Shown here one piece after another: positions 33,363 through 44,257 of a stretch of DNA of 64,000 nucleotides. The notes under the pieces were generated by a model, which worked only from the letters and a program-made list of their open reading frames with translations, had not been told where the DNA came from and did no database searches. Every line of letters starts with the position of its first letter. The first letter of the stretch is position 1. This stretch comes from Cladophialophora immunda (lineage: Eukaryota > Ascomycota > Eurotiomycetes > Chaetothyriales > Herpotrichiellaceae). The translations under genes and the position numbers were made by a program. Location of the stretch: NCBI RefSeq assembly GCF_000835495.1, contig NW_015622547.1, positions 2,418,001-2,482,000 of the forward strand. The letters run 5' to 3'.

Positions 33363-34007
33363 GTTCGTACCACGGTAAGCTCGCTTAGACGCTTGGCGGA
33401 ATCTAACCATGTCGAATTGGGCTAGTCATCTCAATCGTTACGGAAATCGCCGGCGCCGGAACTTCGTCACAGCAATGTTTTGTATAGCCAACCCTGGTGT
33501 TGTTCTTCTCAGAAAGCGAGCCATTCTGTGAATGAATCGGGCAGGGAAGCCTCGTCGCGTAGCCTCGAACAGCATGGTGATCCGTGCCTTCTTAAGTGAC
33601 CGGCGGAGGTGGTTAGAAAAAGCCTAGCCTCGCGCACCAGGCGGAGGATGCGTAGGCCATTGGTCTACATAGGAGTAGGAGGATCTCAACACCAAGGTTG
33701 GCTATACAAAACAGGCGGTGTCGAGGTCAGACTGCGAGATTCAATGGTGTGACTACGTAGCAACGAACGCGAGCCAAATTCGGCGGTGGCAGAATCCGCG
33801 AAGCATCTACAAGTAAGCGAACTTACTTTGGTACGAACTTGCTGTCAGACTTGCTGCCCAGAGACAGTCCCTCGACTTCGCTGATTACCGACGGTCTCTT
33901 GTCACATCAATATTTGGCTAGTGTACACGAATTCTCGGATGCAGCTATGTCGCTATCCAACCTCGTCGCCGCCTATTCTGCACAGCCAACCTTGATGCTG
34001 AGATCTG
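33363..34007. repeat. Degenerate inverted duplication
   Basis: The arm 33363-33502 is similar to the reverse complement of 33687-33838. The inner ends 33476-33502 and 33687-33713 match at 26 of 27 bases, and the outer ends 33363-33371 and 33830-33838 match at 9 of 9. The interior is diverged with small indels. A third partial copy (about 33961-34007, gcctattctgcacagccaac) matches the inner end with mainly transition differences. No transposase frame is seen. Confidence 0.75.
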
Positions 34008-34198
34008 TCTGGTGTGTCCAGTCTCAATGGGTCATCATCATGCATTCATTACCTGGCGCGCAAGGCTACCTTTGGAGGGGGGAAACAGGTCCGCAAACGG
34101 CCTACCAGCCCAGTACGACCGTGCCAATCCAGGCAAGCCAACAAGGCTTCCCTCTTGAGCTAGAGAATAGCTGGGGTCTAAGATATCAAGACTGAGGA

Positions 34199-34262
34199 AT
34201 GACTCGAGAAACCAGAAGCCCTCGAATGCAGAATAGCCACAAGAGACGGATTCTCGAGTCAT
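34199..34262. repeat. Perfect 12-bp inverted repeat with 40-nt spacer
   Basis: atgactcgagaa at 34199-34210 is exactly complementary to ttctcgagtcat at 34251-34262, about 230 bases before the methyltransferase ATG. It could be paired operator half-sites (each contains ACTCGAG) or a chance stem. Confidence 0.8.
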
Positions 34263-34490
34263 GACACGGAAAATAGAAAACTAGCCTGATGGGGCGTGGT
34301 GAGATTCTGTAAGCTTTTCAGCGCGGTTGTGCGAAATTGCGGTCGACTTCGCCATCCGGAGGCATATCGACCTTTCGAGAAGGAAATCGCCCAAGGCTTT
34401 TGTTTCTGCATGGGGCTGGAAAGAGCATAGATCTCAGGGGGTAAAAGTCTTCCTAGGTACATCCTCGAAAAGGACCAGAGGAATTTCGCC

Positions 34491-35330
34491 ATGCCGACAC
34501 TGGCGGCCCAGGGGCAGACAGAAAACGATGCGCGGATGTCCACTGCCGAGCAACTGGAGTTCTGGGCCCAGCAATCCGTCGACGACAACGGCATGCTCGG
34601 CGGCTTCGCACACGTATCTCGTGTTGACATCCAGTTCTCTCGCAACTTCCTGGCCAAGCTCCGTAGGCTCCATCCGACCTCGACGCAACAAAAACTATCA
34701 TCAGCCGGCAGCACCGGCCAGCAAACAACAAAATTCGCTTTCCGGCATTGCCTCGAGTCCGGGGCGGGAATCGGGCGGGTGACGCTGAACTTGCTGGCTT
34801 TCGTATGCGAGAGAATCGACATCATCGAGCCGATAGAGAGATTTACTGCCACGCTGACATTGCCGGACTCGCCGCTGGTCAGATCGGGACAGCTGCGGCG
34901 TGTCTATAACGTGCCTTTGCAGGACTGGACGGCGGAGTCGATGCCTTCCTACGACGCTGCCAAAGCGGTGTCTGCGGACTCGACGTCGGACGTGGAGGAG
35001 TCCACAATCGAGCAGGAGGGCCGTTACGACCTCATCTGGAACCAATGGTGTCTGAACTTCCTCTCGTCCCCGGACTTGGTCCGCTACCTCAGGAGCTTGA
35101 TCCCTCTGCTCGCGCCCGACGGCTGGATCATCGTGAAGGACAACATCTCAACGGCCGCGGGCGGGGCAGACATGTTCTGGGAGGAGGACAGCAGCGTCAC
35201 CCGCAGCGATCGGCATTTCAGGGCGTGCTTCGAACAGGCCGGGCTGACGGTGGTGAGGACGCAGTTGCAGACGGGGTTCCCCAAGAAGCTCCTGCCCCTT
35301 AGGATGTACGCGCTGAGGCCCGTGTCGTGA
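34491..35330 (+). CDS. TAE1: Alpha-N-terminal protein methyltransferase (NTM1/TAE1 family)
   Basis: Intronless 279-residue SAM-dependent methyltransferase that, in this family, methylates the N-terminal alpha-amine of proteins exposing X-Pro-Lys/Arg, including ribosomal proteins. Family blocks are clear: LESGAGIGRVT near residue 90 (SAM loop), IEPIERF (motif II), YDLIWNQWCLNFL near 180, GWIIVKDNIS, EEDSSVTRSDRHFRACFEQA near 232-250, and the terminal QTGFPKKLLPLRMYALRP. The chain is longer than yeast Tae1 by about 45 residues, owing to an insert with Ser/Asp near residues 160-175. It lies just outside the siderophore cluster, convergent with the SIT permease, and probably does not belong to it functionally. 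Confidence 0.93.
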   Translation: MPTLAAQGQTENDARMSTAEQLEFWAQQSVDDNGMLGGFAHVSRVDIQFSRNFLAKLRRLHPTSTQQKLSSAGSTGQQTTKFAFRHCLESGAGIGRVTLNLLAFVCERIDIIEPIERFTATLTLPDSPLVRSGQLRRVYNVPLQDWTAESMPSYDAAKAVSADSTSDVEESTIEQEGRYDLIWNQWCLNFLSSPDLVRYLRSLIPLLAPDGWIIVKDNISTAAGGADMFWEEDSSVTRSDRHFRACFEQAGLTVVRTQLQTGFPKKLLPLRMYALRPVS

Positions 35331-36334
35331 GAGCACGGAAGGTGAAGGGGGGAGGTCCTCTCGGTGTCGATACAAGGCTCGTGCGTGTCGTCGCCCTCAG
35401 CCATGACGCCAGGGACTCCTTCTGCACTGGACACCCCCTCCAATGCTGCAGTACTAATGGGAGGGCTCCCTGACAATATTTGCTGTTCTTGACGTCTGAA
35501 AAGTGGGAGAATTCGGATTCGGCAGGTTTAAAAAGGTGGACTTAGAAACGCTCCTTTCGAATAGTTTGTTAGAGCTCTCTGGACGGCGCCATACGTACGA
35601 CAATAGACTTATAGGCTGACTAGGCCAATCATTGCCATTACCATCGGTCCCCTACCTTGATAAGGAGTGCGCGCTGACTCGTATATAGAGCCTACGGGTG
35701 AGTATAGGGCGGTATCAACCTCGTCCTGATCCGGGACGAGGCGAGTTGTAGCCCTTCCCTGATCTTGGCGTCTGGGCGCAGCGGGCAGCGAGCAGTGAAC
35801 GGGGGCTGCGACATCAGCGGACGAATCCATCCTGGGTGCTCTTGTACCCCTCTGTTCATCTCCCCGCCTCTGTTATGGTGCAACTGACTGGCGCCGTCTG
35901 TGCGCCCGCCTGCCTGAAAGCCAGCTAATATTCTAATCGCATAAGAGGACACAAAGACAAACACAGTGGTACAAATAAATGTCTTGGCGGTGCTCATAGA
36001 ATCTACCTGAGGAGACTGACACCCTTGACTACATATTTCTTGCGCCGACATACCGGGTGGACGAGGTAATCGCGGGCCTCCGGACTCTGGATCGGCTGGT
36101 TGACCCATCAGATTAATATGAGCTTCTCAAATGTCATAAGATGGACGTGGGTTCTTGGTGTCTGAGCGTGAAACTGCACGAGTATCTCATCCAATCCAGT
36201 CCATCCAGTCCGCTCTTTGGAAGAAGCCGTCCCATGGGAATGATGATTGCGATCAGTACCTCGCAGCCAGCGGGGACGCTGGATATCCAAGTTCCGGCCA
36301 GTTCCACCCCCATCACGACGCTTGCCTCCCGTTC
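35331..36334. other. Convergent intergenic region
   Basis: 3' flanks of the methyltransferase and the SIT permease. Minus-strand frames between 35609 and 36108 have no domain and no splice support. Near 36183-36212 there are imperfect ATCCA/GTCCA pentamers like the array at 28241. Confidence 0.4.
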
Positions 36335-38367
36335 CTAGAACAAGACACCCTTGACCTGGGCGTTTTTGGAGATGTTGATGTTGCGGATCATCAGGACAAA
36401 GAAGAGAGCCAGGCCCATGACGCTGGTGCCGGCGATCAGCATCCTACGCTGCGCGATTCCGTAGGCCTCCATGATCGCCTCGCGCGCCGGACTGCCCATC
36501 GGGTAGCTCAGCTGCACGGTCAGGTCGCCGTAGATGGTCTCCCACTCGGGCTTGAGGTTCTCGGGCAGCAGCCTTTGGAGCGCGCCGGGCAGCGAATGGG
36601 TCCAGATGGCGCCGCAGATGCTGTTCCCCACGGCGCCGCCCATGTACCCGAACAGGCCGAGCATGGCCAGCACGGCGGCGATCTGGCCGTGCTCGGCCGC
36701 CGCCATCACGGCGACCTGCTGGCACAGGATCATGGTGCTGCCCGCGAAGGCGATGAGGATCTGACACATGATGATGTACCCGATGTTGGTGTGCGGCCGG
36801 CGGAAGTGGATCATCAGGCCCACGCCGAGCATGTACAGCGGGACGGCCCCCAGCAGCAGCCACTTGAAGCGGCCCGTGACGCGCATGAGAAAGCCCACGA
36901 AGAGCAACCACAGGCCGGAGATGATGTCGAAGGTACTGCTCACGTAGCCCGCCTGCGCGATCGTCAGGTTGTTGACGACCTGCAGGAAAGAACTGAAGTA
37001 GCTGCCCCAGCAGTAATACGCGATCTGGTACACGGCGTCGAGGAGGAGGGCCCCGAGAATGGTCCGCGAGATGAGGAGTTGGTACGGAATGAAAGGCTTC
37101 GGTGCGAGGTATCGCTCGAAGACGGCAAATCCAAGCAGCAGCACGAAGCCCACGACGAGCATTGCGATGATGGAGCCTGATTCCCAGTCATCCGCCGTCG
37201 ACTGGGCTAGGGAGAAGGGCAAGAGGAAGAGAACCAGCCCCGTGGCAAGGAGAATGACACCAAAAGCTGTAGTATCGTTCGTCAAAAAAATCGAGCTTCT
37301 TTCTTTCCCGGGGCGGTTTCCTTTGGCAAAAGGTCACTTACCATCAAATTCAATAATGTAGAACCAGATGCTCTGAAACAGTGTTCGGCCGCTCTTGGGC
37401 CGGTCCAACAATCCCTGCTTCTTCGCTTTCCGCAAGTTGTACTGCATGACGAGGTACAACGGCGCAGCTACAAACGGAGTGACGATCGCAAAGGTTCCAA
37501 ATGCCCAGCGCCAGTTGATGTCTTCGTAGAAGCCCTCTGCAGCACTGGGGCCTGCAAACGCCGTGACCATGTATGGAGACGAGGTGAATGCGAAGGCGAG
37601 GCCCCGGTTCTTCAACTTGCTGGTGTCCGCGGTCATGACATCCACCGAGTAGATCATGCCGGTGAATCCGATGCTCGTAAAGACCTACATGACCCATTTT
37701 AGTCATCTGACATAACCGAAATCGATGATTCGCTCGAACGGGTAGCGTACCTGGGCTGCGCAGAATGTTTGAATGTTGGTGCAGGCAGCTTGCAGGATGA
37801 GGCCCAGTGTGCCTAGGCTGACCATGAACAGGAACGCCTCTGGCCGACCCCAAATATCCAACATCTTCGCAATCGGCAGATAGGCCGCCCCCGTCATCAC
37901 GCTGGAGACGATGTAGATGACTGGGATAAGCGAGTGGTATTCGAATCCACTGGTCACGTATGGTGTAAGATTGGCCGTGATGGAAAACTGAAAGGCGTTG
38001 ACAAAGTACAGCAGATAGAAGCTATGCAGACGAGTCAGCAAGATGGTACGTAGGGCGTCGACGACGATATCTCGATGATGAGGACGTACCACATGTAGGT
38101 GACGATTAGGGACGTCCTACTCCATGCAAGCGTGATTGCTTCAACCCTTCTCACGCCTTCCTGAGCATCTTGGGCTGGGAACTCTGCTGGCTGGATTTCA
38201 TCGCTCCCATTACTACCACTGATGGGTTCGTGTGCGTGAGTCGCGGCATTCTTGTCGTCGACACTCCCCAACACGGTGTTTTCGCGGCTTTGTTCAGCGA
38301 TACTGTTTCCATCTGGTCGCAAGAACTGTCTTAGCGAGTTGAGCTTGAATCTTCCAGCAGCCGCCAT
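36335..38367 (-). CDS. Siderophore-iron transporter, SIT family (MFS)
   Basis: Major-facilitator permease of 607 residues with four exons (38090-38367, 37751-38021, 37342-37684, 36335-37266; 1824 nt). About 90 hydrophilic N-terminal residues precede the first helix (TSLIVTYMCFYLLYFVNAFQ). SIT hallmarks are the length near 600, predicted 14 helices, MIYSVDVMTADTSKLKNRGL in the loop after helix 4, and FGYMGGAVGNSICGAIWT near the end. Members import ferric hydroxamate siderophores (triacetylfusarinine, ferrichrome, ferrioxamine) by H+ symport at the plasma membrane. Its place beside siderophore synthesis genes supports that role; the siderophore cannot be read from sequence. It is divergent from the SidA-like gene over a 2.2-kb region with GATA motifs. 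Confidence 0.92.
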
Positions 38368-39908
38368 GGTGAAAGTGTCTCTGACGACCAGGTGTTGATG
38401 CGAATGGTAATCTCCAGTGGACGAGGAATATCAACGTGGATGGATTAGTTCACTCCAATGGCCTAGTATAAAGCCATGTCATGCTATACCATCGAGCCTA
38501 GACCTATTAGCCAAGCAGAACATCGCGAGCAAAGGGTATTGCAGTGCCCAGTTGAATCCCGATGTCGGATCCTTCACGACATGCCAATTAACAACGAGAC
38601 CTTCGTCGAAGGTAATTTGCCATCACTTGGCTTGTGCGCTCGAATGAACCTTGCCTCTGGATGGCCAAGAGCGAAAAACTTTTTCTGTCTTGACATTTTC
38701 ACAAGCCTCAAGTGATCTCTTGTATCGGCTGATATCGTGTGGACAAGACACGCGTAGGTACCTAAGCGACGGCGCAGACTGTAACTGAGAATGCTCAATT
38801 GCCATGGCTCTAGCGGCATAAACCCAGAGTCCAGACTGTGGTCCCAGTAGCATGTGCAGCTGGTGTGCCAGAGGTGTGCGAGAGCATTGGCGTGGGCTTC
38901 TACCCTCACCCATGACTTGCGTTATAGCAAGCGGCTCGGCGCCCAGAACATAGGGCAAATAGTGATCTAAAGCGAAGGCATACTGGGCTTGTCGTTCTGA
39001 GCCCAATGGTGCGAAAAAGCTGAGGAGAGTGGAACGTGGAAGTTGGCCGGGGCTTGGCTCCGTAATTATGTGACTGATGATAAGATTCGGTTATCAAATC
39101 TAATCACGTCCTCATACAGGAGCTTTGATTATCTGGAAGAGGAATATCGCTTCGACGCTCTGGAGGTGAGCAGAGGGAAGCTGGCATCCATAAAATGGAG
39201 TTCCCAGTCAAGCCAAGGCTGGGGTGGATGGCGCCAAGTCCTCTCGAAAACCCGACGTAGGTGTTTTGGGTGACTTGTATTTCGTCGCGACTGTGACACC
39301 GCGAACGCTCTTGTGGTGTACTTTCATCGTTACACCGCCGCGATACGACTCTAGGCAAGCCAGTTGTGAATCTCCATCGCACTGAGATCAACGGGGACAT
39401 ACGTGCTCTCGGGTAAGGGCTCCGTGAGGCCGAGGGTGTTCTCCGACTGACATGCCATGCTGTCTGTTTGCTTGGAAGTGCGACCTAGGCGACATTATTG
39501 TTCGGAGCCAAATCAAGAAGATAGATATAGACGGGTACAATTCAAGTCGTCTGACAGCATTCCAACCCGTGAAGATGTCCAGTGTCATACCTGGATTGAA
39601 ATCGTCAGACAACCGTGATCGGGAACTCTGAAACTCGGCCATCCGATATGATCGAGTGTTGCCAAGCAACAGTCAGGGTGAGTGACGACAGTGTCGACTG
39701 GCGTTGATAAATTGTTGTCTCGTCGCCATGTCCACTACCGACTTGAGAGAAATGCAAAGGCCGAGGTCGGAGAGAAGTCTTTCGTCGCACCCCGGTACAA
39801 GCTCCAACTCCATTCTCTTCGTGAATAAGGCGATCCAGCGCCCACCCAATGATGCCACGGGTGCACACGGTGAATGGCTACGCGAGGTGGAATGAAACGA
39901 CGATGATC

Positions 39909-39917
39909 TTATCAGAT
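39909..39917 (-). promoter_or_regulatory. SreA-type GATA site (ATCTGATAA)
   Basis: Exact ATCWGATAA on the minus strand. The top strand continues as ttatcagatgaaaatt, a word repeated at 40124 with one change. Confidence 0.6.
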
Positions 39918-40123
39918 GAAAATTTTTCTCGATCACGAAGACCTGGCATGGGTCTCGGGGTCTGGAGCTGGATCCTTGGAGGGGCTCCGTTAGAAGCAAG
40001 CTCGGCGGGGACGGCGCGGCGAGGGCGGGTATCTCACTGGAATGTAGCATGTAGAATCACAAACCGATCAAAGCTTAGGAGGTGGAAGACGCTGCGAAAG
40101 GGGGAAGGTGGATCTTGAGGCCG

Positions 40124-40132
40124 TTATCTGAT
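40124..40132 (-). promoter_or_regulatory. SreA-type GATA site (ATCAGATAA)
   Basis: Exact ATCWGATAA on the minus strand, followed on top by gatgaaaattc as at 39915. It lies ~400 bases before the SidA-like ATG. Confidence 0.62.
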
Positions 40133-40163
40133 GAAAATTCTCCTTGACCAAGTGGAAATTGAG

Positions 40164-40172
40164 TTATCTGAT
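40164..40172 (-). promoter_or_regulatory. SreA-type GATA site (ATCAGATAA)
   Basis: Third exact motif, 40 bases from the previous one and ~355 bases before the SidA-like ATG. Close pairing is usual for SreA-type targets. Confidence 0.62.
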
Positions 40173-40526
40173 CCGCTCGGAGCTCCACTCTGTGAAGAAT
40201 AGCGGGGCAAGGGCTTGTCATACAAGTAATACCAGGACGTAATTTTGGCACTGTATCATCTTTCAAATGACACCGATGTCAGGTTCAGACCGCTTTCCGA
40301 ATTCTCCCTTGGTCGTGTCATGGCCCCATCGTCGCGACCAGGAATGCCATTGTCGGAGAATGGAGTCTTTGGTTAGAGGCACAGTCTGGTTGCATCAACT
40401 CTACCCAAAGAGGGCAAGGATCCAGGCTCTCCCAGTTGTCGGCGGACCAAGAAATCGTTCTGCGAGCCTCGATCCTCCTATGTCATCGATCGAGGTCTCA
40501 CCAATGCTTCCACCGCTGCGACAATT

Positions 40527-42035
40527 ATGATCCAGCATTCAGGCACGTTCATGGATGGCAACAAGGTCACCGATATGCCACCTCTCGACTTGGTGTGTGT
40601 CGGGTTTGACATCACCGGCATCGCCAACGCGGTCGCTTTGAACGAACGAAATGGGCTCAGCAAGGATACAATGTTCCTGGAACCGCAATTGGAAGCCTTC
40701 TGGAAGCCACTCCGGTGTACACCTGCCTCCAGACTGAGGACCTCATTTCTCAATGACTTGATCACCTCGGAGAATCCGCGTTCTCACTACACCTTCCTCA
40801 ATTACCTCCATGCGACCAATAGGCTCATCTTATATGCCAACAGCGCTCAGCTTTGCCCGTCTAGGGAGATGTTCAGCGATTATCTGAGGTGGTGTGCTGG
40901 CCGCCTTCAGGCGCAAGTCCATTACGGCAAGGTAGCCACCAACGTGCGACCATTGAGAGACGGGAACGGGCACGTCGCTGCTTGGGAAGTGGTCTTTGTG
41001 GATGCCGTGACGGGGGAAAAGAAAGCTGTCATAGCCAAGCAGGTCGTCTATGCCGCATCGCATCATCCCCATGTCCCAAAAGCACTCCGCTCTCCTGCTC
41101 TTCAAACTCTCGTCCTGCACTCCTCAGAGTATCTCGAAGCCCTTCCGACACTATTGCGTGACAACCCGAGAGCGCGCATCGCAGTTCTAGGAAATGGCCA
41201 GAACGCAGCGGAGGCATTTGATCAACTTCATGGGATACGGGGAGAGCACGAAGTCATTTGGTTTACCAAAGAGGCGGTCCTTCGAGGAGATGACGAGACA
41301 CCATTGTAAGTCGGCATTCTTGGGTGTCCATCACCGGTTTCGCTTTCTAATGCCATGGCGAAATCTAGCCTATTGGAAAGCATCATGCATCCAAAATCAT
41401 CAAAGCAACAGACCATGCCACCCGAGATCAGGAGAAGAGAAGTCAATGCAGCCTCGTCCTTGACCTCTAGTTCGTCAATTGAACCGCGCCTCCTGAGACG
41501 GATATACGATGCCCAGTACGATTTCAGCGTCAAAGAGCCGGACCCCAAGAAGTGGAGATTCCAAATCAGACCCCAACATGAAGCTGTGCATGCGGAGAGA
41601 ACTGCCGACGGACGCGTGCGACTCTTCGTGCAAAGTCCCGGCAGTCCAAACGACCCAGGAACATTCGACGCCGTCATTTCCGCGACCGGCTTTGAGCAAC
41701 ACGCCCATTATAGAGCTCTTGAGCCTTTACAGGCGCTGCTCGACGGCCCCAGTGTCGCGGTAGATCGCGAATACCACATCAACTTCAGAAAGGGCGTTCT
41801 CGCGCCCGGGTGCGGGATCTGGCTTCAGGGATCGCTTGCCGACGACGGAGACCAAGTAAGTGACGGATCCGGATCCCCCATCTGTCTGTGTCATCACCAC
41901 TAACGGATGGAGTCGCAGAATGACGACAGCCTTCTCCAAATTCTCGCAGAAAGAAGTAGACGTCTGGCAGAGTCGGTCCTGCGTCGGAGAGCCGAGCAGA
42001 CCACTTCGGAGGAGGAGAGGTCGGCGCGGCTGTAA
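40527..42035 (+). CDS. SidA-like N-hydroxylating monooxygenase, divergent
   Basis: Flavin-dependent N-monooxygenase relative of 460 residues (three exons 40527-41305, 41369-41855, 41919-42035; 1383 nt). SidA proper hydroxylates ornithine at N5, the committed siderophore step. Homology is clear: SHYTFLNYLHATNRL, EMFSDYLRWCAGRL, VLGNGQNAAEAFDQL (NADPH loop), DDETPFLLESIMHP across the first splice, DAVISATGFEQH, GIWLQG, and NDDSLLQILAERS across the last splice. It differs from SidA where function is decided. The FAD loop reads VGFDITGIANA instead of GFGPxS, and the ornithine-side segment reads RLRTSFLNDLIT where SidA has M-Q-x-S-F-x-K-D-L. The frame, introns and C-terminus are intact, so it is not simple decay. 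It may be a neofunctionalised or non-catalytic paralogue. Confidence 0.88.
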
Positions 42036-42197
42036 CATTGGCCGCCTTTGGGATCGCGCGACGTGGATCAGGGCCTGGAACTGGGATATATATAGAGAGA
42101 GGGAGAGAGAGAAAAAAAAAAAGCTAACTCTTTTAGTCTGTACATAGAGTATGCATTGTGATTCTGGGGAAACCTTCTCACCGCCGACGCCTGGTTC

Positions 42198-44257
42198 CTA
42201 CAACTTCGGTCTCCCTTTAGTGACCAACTGTCCCGCCAGCTGAGCGAGCTCGAACTTTCTCACTTTCCCACTCCCCGTCAGCGGCACCGTGGCCGGAATG
42301 CCATCCTCCCCAAGCCAGAAAATGTGCGCCGGCGCCTTGTGTCGGCCGAGCTTCAGCCTCACCCATTCACGGATGTTGTCGTCGCTCGGACGACCAGTAT
42401 GTCCTCCTCCGAAACTGCCTCCTCGTTGGGTTGTCGCAGGGGTCGAGCTGCTGCTGCGTTGGAGAAACGCAGCCACGACTTCGCCGTACCTGGCGTGCTT
42501 GACGCCGACGACGATGGCACGGTCAATGGCCTCGTGCTCGACCAGACGACTTTCAATCTCTAAAGGATAGATGTTTTCTCCACCTAGCAGAAAAAGAAAT
42601 GGTCAGTGAGAGGCGCCCTGTATACAGACGGGTCTTCTTGGGGGATGATGAGTGGATGCTCGGAGGAGGTTTGCTTACCCCTGATGATGATGTCCTTGAA
42701 CCGGCCCGTAATAGTGCACGTCTTGTCCCTGTGAAAGACAGCTTCGTCGCCGGTATGCAGCCACAGCACGCCGTCTGCGTCCCGGATCATGACCTCGTTC
42801 GTCTTCTCCACGTTTCGCCAGTAGCCTCGTTGGAGTTGGTAGCCGGCGATGCAGAGTTCTCCGCGCTGCCCGACCGGCACGATTCTCCCCTGTCGGTCAA
42901 CGATCTTTGCATGGGCGTGCGGCATGACTTGGCCCACGGTGCTGAGCTTTAGACTTGTAGGGTCACTGTGGAAAGCGTTGAAACAAGTTGGCGACGCTTC
43001 TGTCAAGCCTGAAAAATACCGGACGTTAGCTTTTCAACGGGGCCCTCTCGGCTGAGTTCCATGCATGCCATACCATAACTGCTGGTGAACTCGGTCATCC
43101 CGAGTTCATTGACCATAAGTTCCATCAGGTGGCGAGGTACGGGAGCCCCTGCTATGATGCCGGTCCGCAAGGCCGAGCAATCGAAGTCATCGGGTCGGGG
43201 CAGGCTGAAGATGGAATCGAACATTGCTGGGACGCCGTGGAGGGCAGTGCATCGTTCCTCGGAGATGGCTCTCAGACACGCCCCGGCGTCAAAGGTCTCG
43301 GCGGGATAGACCACTTTTCCGCCATGGGTTATGATGGCCAGCAGGCCGAGGACAAGGCCAAAGCAATGGAAGAGTGGCGGTGGACAGCACAGCACGTCTT
43401 GATCCGTCAAGGCCATGCGATCGCCAATGAAGCGACTATTGTTGACCAAGGAGCTGGAAGCACGAGTTAGTGTTCCAGCCAACCCTAGGGCTCTCTTGAC
43501 AGGAGGAGCTAGGAGGTGGTACGCTACTTACTGATGTGTCAGCATTGCAGCTTTCGGGTTTCCTGTCGTTCCACTGGTGAACTGGAGATTGCAAACGTCA
43601 TGGCAGCTGAATGCCTTCGAGACTGCCTCGAGAATCTCGTCGGATTCGATTGCTCCTGTCTCTAGGAGTGTTGTATAGGGGGTGAAGTGACCGGGTGGGC
43701 CGCGTAGAATGATAATCTCCTCGACCGTGCCTGGCTTCTCTCTCAGCTGGCGGAGAAGTTGCCCATTGTCATGATGGCCGATCCGAGGAGTTGCAAACAA
43801 TATTCTGCATTCTGTGACTTCGAATAAGCAGTGGCTCCAGTGGCAAGTCGTGAAGGAAAAACGTACCTGTGAATTTCAGAGCATACAGCGCTTCAGATGC
43901 AGTGTAGGTGTTGTTCAAAATCACCAGGATACATCCCAGCCTCATACAGGCGAAGAAGACCGAGACATATTGTTCGCAGTTTCCAGCCATGATGCCGATT
44001 CGATCCCCTGGGCGTAGCCCTCGGGCAACAAGGGCTTTCGCGAGTCGAATGCTTTCCTCCCTGAGGTGGTCGTAGGTCCATCTGGAGCCTGTCCACGGCA
44101 CCACCAAACATTCTCGACTCCCATACCTCTTGCACTGAAAATCTAGCAGCTCGCCGAGAGTAAAGTCTAACAACGGCACTTCCGAATCGCCATGAAGAAT
44201 GGACGGAACTGATGGGGGTGGAAACAACGTGGTCTCAGTGCTGCTGTCTAGAGACAT
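42198..44257 (-). CDS. sidI: SidI-like mevalonyl-CoA ligase (acyl-CoA synthetase)
   Basis: ANL-superfamily acyl-CoA ligase of 588 residues with five exons (43867-44257, 43532-43811, 43074-43453, 42679-43008, 42198-42583; 1767 nt). LQFTSGTTGNPKAAMLTH near residue 207 is the AMP loop, SSYGLTEASP spans a splice, TGDEAVFHRD is motif A7, RGGENIYPLEIE crosses the last splice, and LTGSGKVRKFELAQL holds the catalytic Lys. In fusarinine synthesis SidI activates mevalonate. The chain ends in PKL, a PTS1-like tripeptide. Aspergillus SidI is reported to use an N-terminal PTS2, and none is obvious here. It is convergent with the SidA-like gene (162-bp gap). Assignment rests on cluster context, since the ligase family is large. 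Confidence 0.85.

Larger units (their letters stand above)
31967..34490. other. Gene-poor, repeat-bearing region
   Basis: About 2.5 kb with no supported gene. The first ~600 bases can serve as promoter of the Zn2Cys6 factor. From 32880 to 33075 the DNA turns AT-richer with repeated taggta/tacct words. From 33363 to ~34007 lies the degenerate inverted duplication, and 34199-34262 carries a perfect 12-bp inverted repeat. A 95-codon minus frame at 33086-33373 has no recognisable domain. Confidence 0.5.
38368..40526. promoter_or_regulatory. Divergent control region of SIT permease and SidA-like gene
   Basis: No gene is supported in 2.16 kb. Three ATCWGATAA motifs (39909-39917, 40124-40132, 40164-40172) and a looser pair (tgatgataag and ttatcaaatc near 39075-39100) fit control by an iron-responsive GATA repressor of the SreA type. 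Confidence 0.6.

Noticed and set aside
33086..33373. 95-codon minus frame in the repeat region
   Set aside because: Overlaps the outer arm of the inverted duplication, no homology recognised, no splice partners.
36155..37180. 341-codon plus-strand frame antisense to the SIT permease
   Set aside because: Polar His/Asp/Ala-rich composition typical of a reverse-complement shadow of hydrophobic codons; the minus strand encodes a complete SIT transporter.
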